This document shows, in pieces, positions 6,185-6,295 of a DNA stretch of 6,295 nucleotides. The notes beneath the pieces are model-generated. The model was given only the letters and a program-made list of their open reading frames with translations, did no database searches and was not told the origin of the DNA. Each line of letters opens with the position of its first letter. Position 1 is the first letter of the stretch. The stretch comes from Clostridiaceae bacterium (lineage in GTDB: Bacteria; Bacillota; Clostridia; Saccharofermentanales; DTU023): positions 1-6,295 of the forward strand of contig JAAZGN010000109.1 of NCBI GenBank assembly GCA_012511185.1. Reading direction: 5' to 3'. A program made the position numbers and the translations under genes.

Positions 6185-6295
6185 AAATCGTTCTGTTGTC
6201 CGATATGACCAAAAATGAACTGCTTGTCAACTTTTGTGTCGCGTATAAACAGATTTTAAGTAAGCATGATCTCATATCTCCGCTCAGTACAGCGC
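6181..6295 (+). CDS. Methylglyoxal-synthase-family protein, divergent (3' partial)
   Basis: Only the first 38 codons are in the window. They align end to end and without gaps with the N-terminus of methylglyoxal synthase as I remember it from B. subtilis. The opening MKI, a V-x-F-x-x-A-Y core (about 16-22), IL (25-26) and HDL (29-31) are shared, about 15 of 38 residues. The true enzyme converts dihydroxyacetone phosphate to methylglyoxal and phosphate in the cytoplasm. Here the AHD motif (7-9) reads SDM, and the phosphate-binding ATGTTG (33-38) reads SPLSTA, so residues usually needed for substrate binding are missing. Catalysis is therefore doubtful, and no mgsA symbol is given. The start at 6181 is supported by the alignment and the ATGA overlap with the leader ORF. 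An in-frame ATG at 6124 would add 19 basic residues but has no ribosome binding site. A methylglyoxal synthase gene near mre/min/rodA genes is common in Clostridia, which supports the family call. Confidence 0.7.
   Translation, partial: MKIVLLSDMTKNELLVNFCVAYKQILSKHDLISPLSTA

Overview
This window looks like a conserved chromosomal housekeeping segment from a low-to-mid GC Gram-positive bacterium, most likely a member of the Clostridia (Bacillota) of moderate GC content. The reasons are the gene set and order (comEC-holA, then radC-mreC-mreD-pbp2, then a methylglyoxal-synthase-family gene), Shine-Dalgarno-type leaders, and a long class B PBP2 with an enlarged N-terminal half. The exact genus cannot be read from the sequence. 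Every supported gene is on the + strand. I see no tRNA, rRNA, CRISPR array, insertion sequence or phage gene.

Layout. 1-413: the 3' end of comEC (C-terminal metallo-beta-lactamase-like domain of the DNA-uptake protein). 397-1440: holA, the delta subunit of the DNA polymerase III clamp loader, overlapping comEC. 1441-1539: a 99-base spacer with two T-tracts, a weak hairpin and a TTGACA hexamer. 1540-2268: radC, a JAB/MPN-domain protein with an intact HxH...D metal site. 2269-2332: a short spacer. 2333-3205: mreC, probably starting at TTG. 3195-3764: mreD, overlapping mreC. 3761-6070: pbp2/mrdA, overlapping mreD by ATGA. 6071-6180: a regulatory-looking spacer. 6181-6295: the first 38 codons of a methylglyoxal-synthase-family gene, cut by the window end.

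How the genes work together. MreC and MreD are membrane scaffold proteins of the elongasome, and PBP2 is its transpeptidase. Their coding overlaps indicate co-translation in one operon for lateral cell-wall synthesis. ComEC/HolA and RadC are DNA-related neighbours that do not obviously share a pathway with the wall genes.

Most notable points. (1) The last gene aligns without gaps to the start of methylglyoxal synthase but lacks the usual AHD and TGTTG active-site motifs. It may be a non-catalytic or repurposed paralogue. (2) This gene is preceded by a 12-codon ORF with a good ribosome binding site whose stop overlaps the start as ATGA. A TAGAAT-type promoter with a 17-base spacer and an inverted repeat that could hide the ribosome binding site in read-through transcripts lie just upstream. 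(3) mreB is absent from its usual place between radC and mreC, and min genes and rodA are absent between pbp2 and the methylglyoxal-synthase-like gene.
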